Assembly (NCBI GenBank): GCA_004554085.1
Contig: SFNY01000009.1
Coordinates: forward strand, 20,837-84,836
Direction of reading: 5' to 3'
From: Clostridiales bacterium
GTDB taxonomy: Bacteria > Bacillota > Clostridia > Christensenellales > Aristaeellaceae
Length of the DNA: 64,000 nucleotides
Each line of letters starts with the position of its first letter. The stretch's first letter is position 1. Shown here piece by piece: positions 52,826-61,303 of this stretch. The notes beneath the pieces are model-generated. The model did not search any database. It had not been told where the DNA came from and worked only from the letters and a program-made list of their open reading frames with translations. The translations under genes were made by a program, and so were the position numbers.

Positions 52826-54073
52826 TTACTTCGTCAGGCGTGCGACGATTTCATCGCGCGCAATTTCTTCCTCGGTGCTGTTTGCCATGTCGCGCAGCTT
52901 GACCACGCCCTTCTCAAGCTCGTCGCCGGCCAGCACGATGACCTTCTTCACGCCCAGCTTGTTGGCGTACTTGAACTGGGCCTTCATGCTGCGTGCGGCG
53001 TGATCCAGATCGGCCTTGAGACCCGCGTCGCGCAGCTCACGCACCAGCTTTACGCCCTCGAGCCGCGCCTCGTCGCCCAGCGTGACCACGAACGCGTCGT
53101 AGAGATCGGGCGCTGCGGGGGCGATGCCGCGCAGATCCTGCACCATCAGCATGCGCTCGATGCCCATGCCGAAGCCCATGCCGGGGGTGTCGGGGCCGCC
53201 CAGCTCCTTCACCAGACCGTCGTAGCGGCCGCCGCCACAGACGGTGAGATTTCCCTGGGGGGTCTCGGTGATGATCTCGAACACGGTCTTGGTGTAGTAG
53301 TCCAGGCCGCGCACGATGCGGGGGTCGATCTCGTAGGCGATGCCCAGCGCCTCCAGGTACTTCTTCAGCCTCTCGAAGTGCTCCGCGCAGTCCGGGCAGA
53401 GGTTGTCCAGCATGGCGGGGGCGTCGGTCAACTTGTCCGCGTCCTCCTTGCAGTCCAGGATGCGCAGCGGATTGCGCTCGTACCGCTCCTGACAGGTCTT
53501 GCACAGCGTGGACAGCTTGGGCGCAAGGTAGGCCTTCAGCTTCTCATGGTAGGCCTTGCGGCACTCCGGGCAGCCGATGGAGTTGATGCTCAGCTTCAGA
53601 TCGCCGATGCCGTTGGCCTCAAGCATGCGGATGGCCATCTGGATGATCTCCGCGTCCAGGGAAGCGTCCTTCGCGCCAAAGACCTCGATGCCGTTCTGGT
53701 GGAACTGGCGCAGGCGGCCGGACTGGGGCTTCTCGTAGCGGAAGCAGGGGCAGGCGGCGTAGTAGAGCTTGCAGGGCAGGCTCTCGTTCAGGTGGCCCTC
53801 GATGAAGGCGCGCACTGCGCCCGCGGTGCCCTCGGGCTTCAAGGTGATGGAGCGGTGGCCCTTGTCCTCGAAGGTATACATCTCCTTCTGCACTACGTCG
53901 GTGGTGTCGCCAACGCCGCGCTGGAACAGCTCGGTGTGCTCGAAGATGGGCGTGCGGATCTCCCGGTAGCCCGCCTCGGCGCAGATGCGGCGCATGTTTT
54001 CATCGATGATCTGCCATCTGTAAGCGTCCTGGGGCAGCATGTCCAGCGTGCCCTTGGGTGCCTGGGTCAGCAT
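52826..54073 (-). CDS. hisS: Histidyl-tRNA synthetase
   Basis: 415 aa. ATG 54073 with GGAGGG upstream; the longer frame runs into the T-box terminator. Class II motifs: PEGTAGAVRAF, the histidine-A signature RGLDYYTKTVFE, and GGRYDGL. C-terminal anticodon-binding domain from about 320. First gene of hisS-aspS, directly after a T-box leader. Confidence 0.96.
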   Translation of the reverse strand: MLTQAPKGTLDMLPQDAYRWQIIDENMRRICAEAGYREIRTPIFEHTELFQRGVGDTTDVVQKEMYTFEDKGHRSITLKPEGTAGAVRAFIEGHLNESLPCKLYYAACPCFRYEKPQSGRLRQFHQNGIEVFGAKDASLDAEIIQMAIRMLEANGIGDLKLSINSIGCPECRKAYHEKLKAYLAPKLSTLCKTCQERYERNPLRILDCKEDADKLTDAPAMLDNLCPDCAEHFERLKKYLEALGIAYEIDPRIVRGLDYYTKTVFEIITETPQGNLTVCGGGRYDGLVKELGGPDTPGMGFGMGIERMLMVQDLRGIAPAAPDLYDAFVVTLGDEARLEGVKLVRELRDAGLKADLDHAARSMKAQFKYANKLGVKKVIVLAGDELEKGVVKLRDMANSTEEEIARDEIVARLTK

Positions 54074-54323
54074 AGTCTTATCCCTCCCGATCAAAATAAA
54101 AAAGACCCCGTCCCAATGTAGGGGCGAAGGTTTCGCGGTGCCACCCTGCTTGGACATGCGCTGCATGTCCCACTCGATGCCGGTAACGCGGGCCGCGCCG
54201 CAGATGCGGATGCTCCGGGGTGTCCTTCACCAGCCCTCCGTGCGAGCGCTCCCAGCCAACGGCGCTCTTCTCTTTGGCACGTTTGGATCGGCTACTCTTC
54301 CCATCATCGCAAATCCATTTGTT
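54074..54323 (-). ncRNA. T-box riboswitch leader of hisS-aspS
   Basis: The T-box sequence, read on the minus strand as CAGGGTGGCACCGCG (54134-54148), matches the 14-nt consensus that pairs with the uncharged tRNA acceptor end. A GCCCC/GGGGT terminator stem followed by TTTTTT (about 54098-54125) precedes the hisS SD. The 5' part holds stem I elements (GGGAAGAGTAG, GGAGGGCTGGTGAAGG). The specifier could not be fixed; GGACACC contains both GAC (Asp) and CAC (His), and CAT codons lie nearby. Uncharged tRNA should relieve termination. Confidence 0.88.
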
Positions 54324-54329
54324 ACTGCC

Positions 54330-54358
54330 ATTATACGGCGCGCGGTCAGGAATGTCAA
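54330..54358 (-). promoter_or_regulatory. Consensus promoter of hisS-aspS
   Basis: TTGACA (54353-54358), 17-bp spacer, TATAAT (54330-54335), perfect sigma-A consensus ahead of the T-box leader. Confidence 0.88.
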
Positions 54359-54405
54359 GAAAATCGGAGAAACTTAAAACATGCGCGGTAATGCGGCGGA
54401 GACAC

Positions 54406-54434
54406 TTGTGTTTTTCGACGTTTTCCGCTATGAT
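54406..54434 (+). promoter_or_regulatory. Promoter of the AlaX-type editing gene
   Basis: TTGTGT (54406-54411), 17-bp spacer, TATGAT (54429-54434), only 21 nt before the ATG and without a clear SD, so the transcript may be nearly leaderless. Confidence 0.55.
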
Positions 54435-54455
54435 AACATCGGAGCGTGATATAAC

Positions 54456-55661
54456 ATGACCGAGAGACTCTATTACGACGATTCCTATCTGACCGAATTC
54501 GACGCGGAGGTCGTGCGCGCGGAGCTGCGAAACGGCAAAAACATCGTGGCGCTGAACCGATCCGCGTTCTATCCCACCTCCGGCGGTCAGCCCTACGACA
54601 CCGGAACGATCAACGATGCGCATGTGACGGACGTGTTCGTGGACGCGGACGGCGAGGTCTGGCACGAGGTGGACGCGCCGCTGCGCGTGGGTGAAACCGT
54701 GCACGGGCGCATCGACTGGCCCCGGCGCTGGGATCACATGCAGCAGCACGGCGGAGAGCACATGATCGCCGGGGCGGTGTACAAGCTGACCGGGGGTATG
54801 ACCATCGGCCTGCACCTGGGCGCGGAGGTCTCCAGCATCGACGTGCAGTTTGCCGATGGCGCGACCCACATGAGCGCGGAGATGATCGCGCGCATCGAGG
54901 ACTATGTCAACGAGCGCATTCAGATGGACGCGCCCATCCGCTGCTGGTTCCCGGACGCGCAGGAGCTGGCGGCCCTCCCGCTGCGCAAGAAGCCCACGGT
55001 GAAGGAGCACGTGCGCATCGTGGCCATGGGCGATTTCGAGATGGTGGCCTGCGGCGGCACGCACCCCAGCTCCACCGGGCAGATCGGGCTGGTGAAGATC
55101 GTTTCCGCAGCGCCGGAGCGCGGCAAGCTGCGGCTGAGCTTCGTCTGCGGCATGCGGGCGTACCGGGACTACCGCCAGAATTACAACTGCGCCTGGGCGG
55201 CGGCGAACCTGCTGAGCACCCGGCCGGAGAAGCTGCCGGAGCTGCTGGAGAGCACGCTTCAGCGCCTGAAGGATGCGGAGCGTGAGCTGAATCGGCTGCG
55301 CAGGGAGCGCCTGCTGGAGAGCATCCCTGCAATGCTGGAGCGCGCGGAGGCGCTGCCGTGCGGCGGGAAGCTGGTGTGCACGCTTGCAGACTGCGACCCT
55401 GCGGCGCTGAAGGAGCTTGCGTCGAAGCTGATCGAAGAAGACGGCGTTGTGGCGCTGCTGGGCGCGAAAAATGGAGAGAAGTGCAATTTCGTGTTCGCCC
55501 GGAGCGCAAATATCGGTTTGCAGATGGGCAGGCTGCTGTCCGAGGCGGCGAAGCCGCTGGGCGGTAAGGGCGGCGGACGGCCGGACTTCGCCCAGGGCGG
55601 CGGCCCTGCGGAGGTGCTGGACGCGGCGCGGGCGATGCTGATGAAGGGAGCGGAGACATGA
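54456..55661 (+). CDS. Alanyl-tRNA editing protein, AlaX-L type
   Basis: 401 aa. Residues 1-90 resemble the AlaRS beta-barrel (AFYPTSGGQPYDTG), then the editing site with HGGEH (about 98) and CGGTHPSSTGQIG (about 195), the zinc-binding set of AlaX. The last 150 residues form a coiled coil plus a DHHA1-like domain ending in GGKGGGRPDFAQGG, as in full AlaRS. It clears Ser- or Gly-mischarged tRNA-Ala. Overlaps the HAD gene by 4 nt. Confidence 0.9.
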   Translation: MTERLYYDDSYLTEFDAEVVRAELRNGKNIVALNRSAFYPTSGGQPYDTGTINDAHVTDVFVDADGEVWHEVDAPLRVGETVHGRIDWPRRWDHMQQHGGEHMIAGAVYKLTGGMTIGLHLGAEVSSIDVQFADGATHMSAEMIARIEDYVNERIQMDAPIRCWFPDAQELAALPLRKKPTVKEHVRIVAMGDFEMVACGGTHPSSTGQIGLVKIVSAAPERGKLRLSFVCGMRAYRDYRQNYNCAWAAANLLSTRPEKLPELLESTLQRLKDAERELNRLRRERLLESIPAMLERAEALPCGGKLVCTLADCDPAALKELASKLIEEDGVVALLGAKNGEKCNFVFARSANIGLQMGRLLSEAAKPLGGKGGGRPDFAQGGGPAEVLDAARAMLMKGAET

Positions 55662-56341
55662 TTCCGAAATTCAAGGCGGCGCTGTTCGACATGGACGGCA
55701 CGCTGCTGTGCACCATGCGCTACTGGCGCTTCACGACGCTGGAGGTGCTGCTGGCCCACGACATCATCCCCACGGCGGAGCAGCTGGCCCAGATGTATTC
55801 CACGTCGAGCCGCAGGCTGTGCATGCAGATTCTCGCAGAGCGCGGCCTGGAGCTGGATCAGAAGGATGTCATCCGGGAGATGGAGGGCTACATGCACCGG
55901 CACTACCTGCACGACGCCCACGCGAAGCCGAGGGTGGGGGAGTATCTCGCGAAGCTGCGCCGTGCGGGCATTCCCATGTGCGTGGCCACCGGTTCGCCCC
56001 GGGAGTATGCCCGGGACGGCCTTGCGCGCCAGGGCCTTGCGCAGCACTTCGAGTTCATCACCGACGGCTACGAGTTCGGCATGGACAAGCACGATCCGGC
56101 CTTCTTCCGCCTGATGGCGGAGAAGCTGGGCGTGGAGACGGGGGAGATGTGCGTGTTCGAGGACGCGCTCTACTCCATCAAGTCCGCGAAGGAGGCAGGC
56201 TGTCCGGTCATGGCCATCCTGGACCCGGCGTATCAACACGACTGGGAGGAGATCAAGGCGCTCTCCGATTATTGGTTCACGGACTACGGCGAGTTGCTGC
56301 AGACCGCTGACAAAGCCCGCAAACGCAAAAATGCCGAATGA
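55658..56341 (+). CDS. HAD-superfamily hydrolase (phosphatase)
   Basis: 227 aa HAD-IA protein. Nucleophile motif FDMDGTLL, motif II VATGSP, the lysine in KHDPAFF and the acidic motif VFEDALYSIKSA. Similar to beta-phosphoglucomutase/phosphatase-like HADs; substrate unknown. Translationally coupled to the AlaX-type gene. Confidence 0.85.
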   Translation: MIPKFKAALFDMDGTLLCTMRYWRFTTLEVLLAHDIIPTAEQLAQMYSTSSRRLCMQILAERGLELDQKDVIREMEGYMHRHYLHDAHAKPRVGEYLAKLRRAGIPMCVATGSPREYARDGLARQGLAQHFEFITDGYEFGMDKHDPAFFRLMAEKLGVETGEMCVFEDALYSIKSAKEAGCPVMAILDPAYQHDWEEIKALSDYWFTDYGELLQTADKARKRKNAE

Positions 56342-56384
56342 GATAACGAAAATAGTTGGCATTTTTGCTTACTGCGTCAGCTGC

Positions 56385-56740
56385 AGCTGCAAATTGCGGT
56401 CACTTACGTCTATGTAAGCTCCCTTATTTGCAGCCTTGCTTCCTTGTCTTGAACGCACCGAAACCGTAGCGCTTGCGCGCAGGTTTCGGCAGTGCGCCGA
56501 GGGAATTGAAAATTCCCCGGCGGTTGGTCGCGCTTGCGCAAAAGCAGTCGCTCCATGCAAAGCATGTAGCGACCTGCCCACTGCGATTCTCCGAATCCAG
56601 CAGTGGGTAGCCCGTCACCGCACAAGCGGGGACGGGTGCATAAAGCGCAGTAGTGCGACTGCTGCCAGGCTTTCTCAGCGTCTGCAAATCGTTGACTTTG
56701 TCAACATTTGGAAACCCCGGCTGCATTCGCAGTCGGGGTC
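56385..56740. repeat. Tandem hairpin array in a 413-bp intergenic region
   Basis: At least six stem-loops in series: TGCAAAT..ATTTGCA enclosing CTTAC..GTAAG (56388-56432), CCGAAACC/GGTTTCGG (56458-56489), CCG-GGGAATT/AATTCCC-CGG (56497-56520), TCGCT-CATGC/GCATG-AGCGA (56548-56572), CCCACTGC/GCAGTGGG (56577-56607) and CCCGTC-CCGC/GCGG-GACGGG (56611-56636). A last ACCCCGGCTGC/GCAGTCGGGGT stem (56714-56739) probably terminates the CNNM gene. No credible gene in the gap. Confidence 0.65.
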
Positions 56741-56754
56741 AATGTATGCATTCA

Positions 56755-58008
56755 TCAGGCCTGCTCGGCGTCCTCCTCGGCGGGCTTGGGTACCACGCGA
56801 ACCTCGGTTGCGCGGCGCTTCTCCGCCTTCTCCACGGTCACGATCAGATTGTCGCACTCGAAGCTGTCGCCGGCCTTGGGGAAGCGTCCCAGCTCCTCCC
56901 GCACCCAGCCGTTGACCGTCACCGGATCGTACTCCTTGTGGATGTCGAACAGCTCCAGCATGTCGTCCAGGTTCGCGCCGCCGTCCACCAGATAGCCGCC
57001 GTCCGGCAGCGCCCGGTACTCTTCCACGACCTCGTCGTGCTCGTCCCAGATCTCGCCGACCAGCTCCTCGAGGATGTCCTCCATGGTCACGATGCCCTGC
57101 ACGCCGTCGTACTCGTCCACGACCACGGCCATGTGGCTCTTGGTCTTTTGCAGCAGCTTCAGCAGGTCGGAGACCTTGGTGTTCTGCATCACGTAGGTGG
57201 GGGTGCTCATCAATTCGCGCACCGGAACCTTGCCCCGGTTGGCGTAGAAGTCCTTCTCGTGCAGGATGCCCACGATGTTGTCCACCGTCTCCTGATACAC
57301 CGGCAGGCGGGAGTATCCGCTCTCCTGAAAGAGATCGGAGATCTCATCGTCGCTGGCCCCCAGCTCCATGGCCTGAATCTCCACGCGGGGCGTGAGGATT
57401 TCCTCCACGTCCACGTCGGTGAACTCGATGGCGGACTTGATCAGTTCGCTCTCGTGCGCGTCGATGCCGCCCTCGTTCTCGGCTTCCTCGACGATGGTGA
57501 TCAGCTCCTCTTCGGTGTAGCCTCGGTCCTCCGCAGGCTTTACGACCTTGCCGATCAGCTTCTGCCAGCAGCCCAGCAGCCAGTTCAGCGGCGTGAACAG
57601 CTTCGTCAGCGCGAACAGCACCGGATAGAATTTCATGGCGATGGTCTCGGCGTGCTCCTTGGCAATGTTCTTGGGGGTCACCTCGCCAACCAGCAGGATC
57701 ACCACCGTGATGACCAGCGTGGAAACTGTCACGCCCTTGTTGCCCAGCGCGCGCACAAACAGCACCGTGGCAAGCGAGGACGCGAGGATGTTGACGATGT
57801 TGTTGCCGATCAGGATCGACGAAAGCAAGCTCTCATAGCGCTCCGCCAGCTTCAGAACCTTGGCGGCCCGCGCGTCTCCGTCCGCAGCCATGCGCTTCAT
57901 GCGCACCAGATTCAGCGATGTGTAAGCCGTCTCCGATGCCGAAAAGAACGCCGAACACAGCACCAGGAAAACCAGTGCAATGATGGTACTTAAATCGCCC
58001 GTGTCCAT
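56755..58008 (-). CDS. CNNM/CBS-domain membrane transporter (HlyC/CorC family)
   Basis: 417 aa. N-terminal CNNM (DUF21) domain with four hydrophobic segments (about 5-190, including SASETAYTSLNL), a CBS pair (about 205-330, TPRVEIQAM and AVVDEYDGVQGIVT) and a C-terminal CorC_HlyC domain (about 345-410). Related proteins export magnesium or cobalt or act in Na/Mg exchange. It follows the DUF2007 gene by 9 nt. Confidence 0.9.
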   Translation of the reverse strand: MDTGDLSTIIALVFLVLCSAFFSASETAYTSLNLVRMKRMAADGDARAAKVLKLAERYESLLSSILIGNNIVNILASSLATVLFVRALGNKGVTVSTLVITVVILLVGEVTPKNIAKEHAETIAMKFYPVLFALTKLFTPLNWLLGCWQKLIGKVVKPAEDRGYTEEELITIVEEAENEGGIDAHESELIKSAIEFTDVDVEEILTPRVEIQAMELGASDDEISDLFQESGYSRLPVYQETVDNIVGILHEKDFYANRGKVPVRELMSTPTYVMQNTKVSDLLKLLQKTKSHMAVVVDEYDGVQGIVTMEDILEELVGEIWDEHDEVVEEYRALPDGGYLVDGGANLDDMLELFDIHKEYDPVTVNGWVREELGRFPKAGDSFECDNLIVTVEKAEKRRATEVRVVPKPAEEDAEQA

Positions 58009-58017
58009 TTAGGACCT

Positions 58018-58374
58018 TCACTCTCCCTTTTCTTCATTCACGTCATACTCGTGCAGCAGCTTCATGATGGTTTCATCCTCGATGAAGACCTGCTCAATCA
58101 GGTCGCGGCACGCTGCATAGGCCGAATGAGGCACATAGAAGCTGTAAACCTCGCGCATCATGCCCACCTGGGCCGCCAGTGCACCGCCGACCATCCCCTG
58201 CTTGTAGTAGGGTATGCCGCTCTCTGCAAGAATCGGCTCCACCAGCATGGCCTGCATGGCCGTCAGCACGATCAGCAGCACCGGCTCGTTGTCCTCCGGC
58301 GCACGCAGATGCTTCCGACTGCCGCACTTGGGGCAAACGTCCTTGCAGAGCACGTGACATCTGGTGCAGATCAT
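58018..58374 (-). CDS. DUF2007-type protein with zinc ribbon
   Basis: 118 aa. ATG 58374 with GAGGTG 8 nt upstream; a TTG at 58380 is too close to that site. Two CxxC pairs at the N terminus (CTRC, CPKC) form a zinc ribbon, followed by a DUF2007-like alpha/beta domain (VEPILAESGIPYY) and an acidic C terminus. Role unknown; co-transcribed with the CNNM transporter. TATAAT at 58399-58404. Confidence 0.75.
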   Translation of the reverse strand: MICTRCHVLCKDVCPKCGSRKHLRAPEDNEPVLLIVLTAMQAMLVEPILAESGIPYYKQGMVGGALAAQVGMMREVYSFYVPHSAYAACRDLIEQVFIEDETIMKLLHEYDVNEEKGE

Positions 58375-58452
58375 ATGCAAATCACCTCATTCTATGCCAT
58401 TATACACAACGAACGTTAAACCAGTATGAATTGTGCGTCTGAATGTGGAAAA

Positions 58453-58751
58453 GGCAGGCAATTTGCTCTCTGCCAGACTGTCAAAAAACCGGAAGTGCGT
58501 GAGGAAGTCGCAACTGCAATCGTAGCAGATACGTGGTACAATCCCTCAGTCAGCTTTACGCACTGGCCGCTATGCAATGCTTTGCAGCGGCCAGCAGCGC
58601 CGCCTTTGAATCCGAAGGATTCAGGCGGGCTGGTCGCAACCCGCTTCGCGGGCTGCGACTGCTATCGCTGACAGCTCCCTTTACACAAGGGAGCCTGGGG
58701 GATTATTGGAAAACATACAGGCAGGCAATTTGCCTGCGCAAACTGCCTGCC
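58453..58751. repeat. Tandem hairpin element flanked by 14-bp direct repeats
   Basis: GGCAGGCAATTTGC occurs at 58453-58466 and again at 58720-58733. Between them lie CTGGCCGC/GCGGCCAG (58563-58594), CCGCCT-TGAATCC/GGATTCA-GGCGG (58600-58628), GTCGCA-CCCGC/GCGGG-TGCGAC (about 58633-58660) and CTCCCTT/AAGGGAG (58675-58693), all inside an outer CAGTCAGC..GCTGACAG pairing. The edges (ATCCCTCAGTCAGC; AGCTCCCTT..AAGGGAGCC) look like a repeat I recall as common in gut Clostridia; a search would confirm. No gene seen in the 391-bp gap. Confidence 0.65.
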
Positions 58752-58771
58752 TGAGTAGGTTTGATTTGGGA

Positions 58772-61192
58772 TTATACGCCGCGGCGCTCGTTGCGGAGCT
58801 TCTCGGCGGTGGTGGGATTGGTCACGCGCACATGGCCCGGCAGCGGAACGATCTTTGCATCGATCGCGTCCAGAATCCAGCTCGGCTGCGGGAAGAAGGC
58901 CTCCTCCAGCTCGTGTGCGGGGGTGATCCAGTTCCTGGAGGCCACGACTGCCGGCGGTGCATCGAGCTCGTCGAACGCCATCTCGGTCACGTTGCGGGCG
59001 ATTTCGGAGGCGAAGGAGCCGCGCTCGCAGGCGTCGGTGACGATCACCAGGCGGCCGGTCTTCTTAACGCTCTCCAGAACGGTCTCATAGTCGAAGGGAA
59101 CCAGCGTGCGGGCGTCGATGACCTCGGCCTCCATGCCGTACTTCTCCTTCAGCTCGTCGGCGGCCTTCAGCGCGCGATACAGCACCGCGCCCATGGTCAG
59201 GATGGTGATGTCCTTGCCGGCGCGCTTCACATCGGCCTTGCCGAAGGGGATCTCGTAGTACTCCGCCGGTACGCCGCCCTCGTGGAACTGCTCGCCGACG
59301 TCGTAGATGCGCTGGGACTCGAAGAACACGACCGGGTCGGTGCCCACCAGAGCGGAGGCCATCAGGCCCTTCGCATCGTAGGGGGTGGCCGGGAAGGCGA
59401 TCTTCAGGCCCGGGATATGGGCGGTCAGGCTGGTCCAGTCCTGAGAGTGCTGTGCGCCGTACTTGGAGCCGACGGACACGCGCAGGGTCACGGGCATCTT
59501 GATGATGTCGGCGGACATGGCCTGCCACTTCGCCATCTGGTTGAACACTTCGTCACCGGCGCAGCCGAGGAAGTCGCAGTACATCAGCTCAACCAGCGCG
59601 CGGCCGCCAGCCATGGCGTAGCCGACTGCGCTGCCGACGATGGCGGACTCGGAAATCGGGCTGTTGAACAGGCGATGATAGGGGAGAGCCTCGGTCAGTC
59701 CGCGATAGACCGCGAACGCGCCGCCCCAGTCGCGCACGTCCTCACCGTAGGAGACGAGGGTGGGATCCTTGTAGAAGCGGTCGACGATGGCCTCGAACAG
59801 ACCGTCGCGCAGCTGGTACACCTTGTTCTTGGAGACGGGCTTGCCGTTTGCGTCGATACCGAAGCGCTCCTTCTTGGCGATGGCCTGCACGCGCGGAATC
59901 TCGCTCATGGGGATGTTGACGTCCGGCTCCGCGTCGGAGAACGCCTCGACGTGGCCGTTGGTGAACATCATGTCGGCGATGGCGTCGGGATCGGCCTCCA
60001 GGTTCATGCGGGGAGAGATCTCCTCGTCGATGGCCAGCTTGAAGTTGCGGAAGTTGACTTCCTTGACGTGCTCGACGATCTTGTCCAGCTCCTCGGCGGT
60101 GTGCGCCTTCCAGGCCTCGATCTCCTCCTGGGTGCGGTAGGAGCTGCTGTCCGACGGGGAGTGGCCGCAGAAGCGGTAGGTCACAACGTCGATCAGCACC
60201 GGGCCCTTGCCCTCTTCGGCGATCTTCTTCTTGCGGCCGTAGCACTCGATGACGGCCAGCGGATTGAAGCCGTCCACGCGCTCAGCGTTCATCTGGTTGG
60301 GGTTGAAGCCCGCGCCCATGCGCGCCGGGAAGTCGTAGGCCATGGTCTCGCCGCGAGTCTGGCCGCCCATGCCATACTGGTTGTTCAGGATGGTGAAGAT
60401 GACCGGCAGGCCGCCCTTCATGTCATCGCGCCACAGCTCGTTCAGCTGGCCCATGCCGGCCATGTTCAGCGCCTCGAGCACCGGGCCGCGGCCCAGGGAA
60501 CCGTCGCCGATGTTGGCGATGGCCACGCCCTTCTTGCGGTTGACCCTCTTGTACAGCGCAGCGCCCATGGCGATGGTGCCGGAGCCGCCGACGATGGCGT
60601 TGTTGGGATAGATGCCGAAGGGGGTGAAGAAGGTATGCATGGATCCGCCGAGGCCGCGGTTGAAGCCGGTCTCACGGGCGAAGATCTCTGCCATTGCGCC
60701 GTAGAGCAGGAAGTCGATGGCCAGATCCTTCACGGTGGCGTGGTCGAACTTCTCGACGACTGCCAGGGTCTTGCCGTCCAGGAAGCTCTTCATGACGTTC
60801 ATCAGTTCCTCGTCGGAGAGCTTCTCGATGGCGGACAGGCCCTTGGCCAGGATGTCGGAATGGGCGCGGTGGGAGCCGAAGATCATGTCGTCCACGTTCA
60901 GGTGGAAGGCTTCGCCGACAGCGGCGGCTTCCTCGCCGATGGACAGATGGGCCGGGCCGGGATGGTTGTAGGCCACGCCGTTGTACTTGCCGTTGATCTT
61001 GATCTCATTGATCATGGTCTCGAACTCGCGCAGGGTCAGCATGTCGCGATAGATGTTCAGAAACTGCTCGGTGGTGAAGTTGCCGAGCTCGTCCTTCACG
61101 GTCTTCTGATACTGATTGCAGGGGATGTCCTCAAAGTGGATATAACCGGGCTTGCGCATCTCATTCGGATCTACGAACAGCTGCTTGGACAT
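58772..61192 (-). CDS. Fused 2-oxoacid dehydrogenase E1 (alpha-beta)
   Basis: 806 aa from ATG 61192 (AGGAG 9 nt upstream; ATG 61198 is too close). N-terminal half is E1-alpha with GGSMHTF and the ThDP-binding IGDGSLGRGP..EALNMA; an insert of about 40 residues separates RAHSDILAKG from GGSMH. C-terminal half is E1-beta with ESAIVGSAVGYAM, YGAQHSQDW and TPYDAKGL, most like acetoin or pyruvate dehydrogenases. It decarboxylates a 2-oxoacid or acetoin and acylates the E2 encoded just upstream. Substrate unproven. No E3 gene is adjacent. Confidence 0.85.
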   Translation of the reverse strand: MSKQLFVDPNEMRKPGYIHFEDIPCNQYQKTVKDELGNFTTEQFLNIYRDMLTLREFETMINEIKINGKYNGVAYNHPGPAHLSIGEEAAAVGEAFHLNVDDMIFGSHRAHSDILAKGLSAIEKLSDEELMNVMKSFLDGKTLAVVEKFDHATVKDLAIDFLLYGAMAEIFARETGFNRGLGGSMHTFFTPFGIYPNNAIVGGSGTIAMGAALYKRVNRKKGVAIANIGDGSLGRGPVLEALNMAGMGQLNELWRDDMKGGLPVIFTILNNQYGMGGQTRGETMAYDFPARMGAGFNPNQMNAERVDGFNPLAVIECYGRKKKIAEEGKGPVLIDVVTYRFCGHSPSDSSSYRTQEEIEAWKAHTAEELDKIVEHVKEVNFRNFKLAIDEEISPRMNLEADPDAIADMMFTNGHVEAFSDAEPDVNIPMSEIPRVQAIAKKERFGIDANGKPVSKNKVYQLRDGLFEAIVDRFYKDPTLVSYGEDVRDWGGAFAVYRGLTEALPYHRLFNSPISESAIVGSAVGYAMAGGRALVELMYCDFLGCAGDEVFNQMAKWQAMSADIIKMPVTLRVSVGSKYGAQHSQDWTSLTAHIPGLKIAFPATPYDAKGLMASALVGTDPVVFFESQRIYDVGEQFHEGGVPAEYYEIPFGKADVKRAGKDITILTMGAVLYRALKAADELKEKYGMEAEVIDARTLVPFDYETVLESVKKTGRLVIVTDACERGSFASEIARNVTEMAFDELDAPPAVVASRNWITPAHELEEAFFPQPSWILDAIDAKIVPLPGHVRVTNPTTAEKLRNERRGV

Positions 61193-61303
61193 GTGCATGC
61201 ACTCCTTTATGTAGTTGATCGGATGGCACCGCCGGGAACGTTTGCCCCCGGTGGGCGAGTTTTATAATCGGTGCCGGTTGTTCCCCGGCGACGTTACGCT
61301 TGC

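Noticed and set aside
56436..56915. Small reading frames across the 56.4-56.9 kb gap
   Set aside because: They run through hairpins and terminators, overlap the CNNM gene end, and lack an SD and family motifs.
58426..58754. Short plus-strand reading frames (81 and 73 codons) before the E1 gene
   Set aside because: They lie in the hairpin element, lack an SD, and show no protein-like composition.
58706..61267. An open frame of 853 codons antisense to the E1 gene
   Set aside because: Same shadow effect; the minus-strand E1 has clear ThDP and E1-beta motifs.
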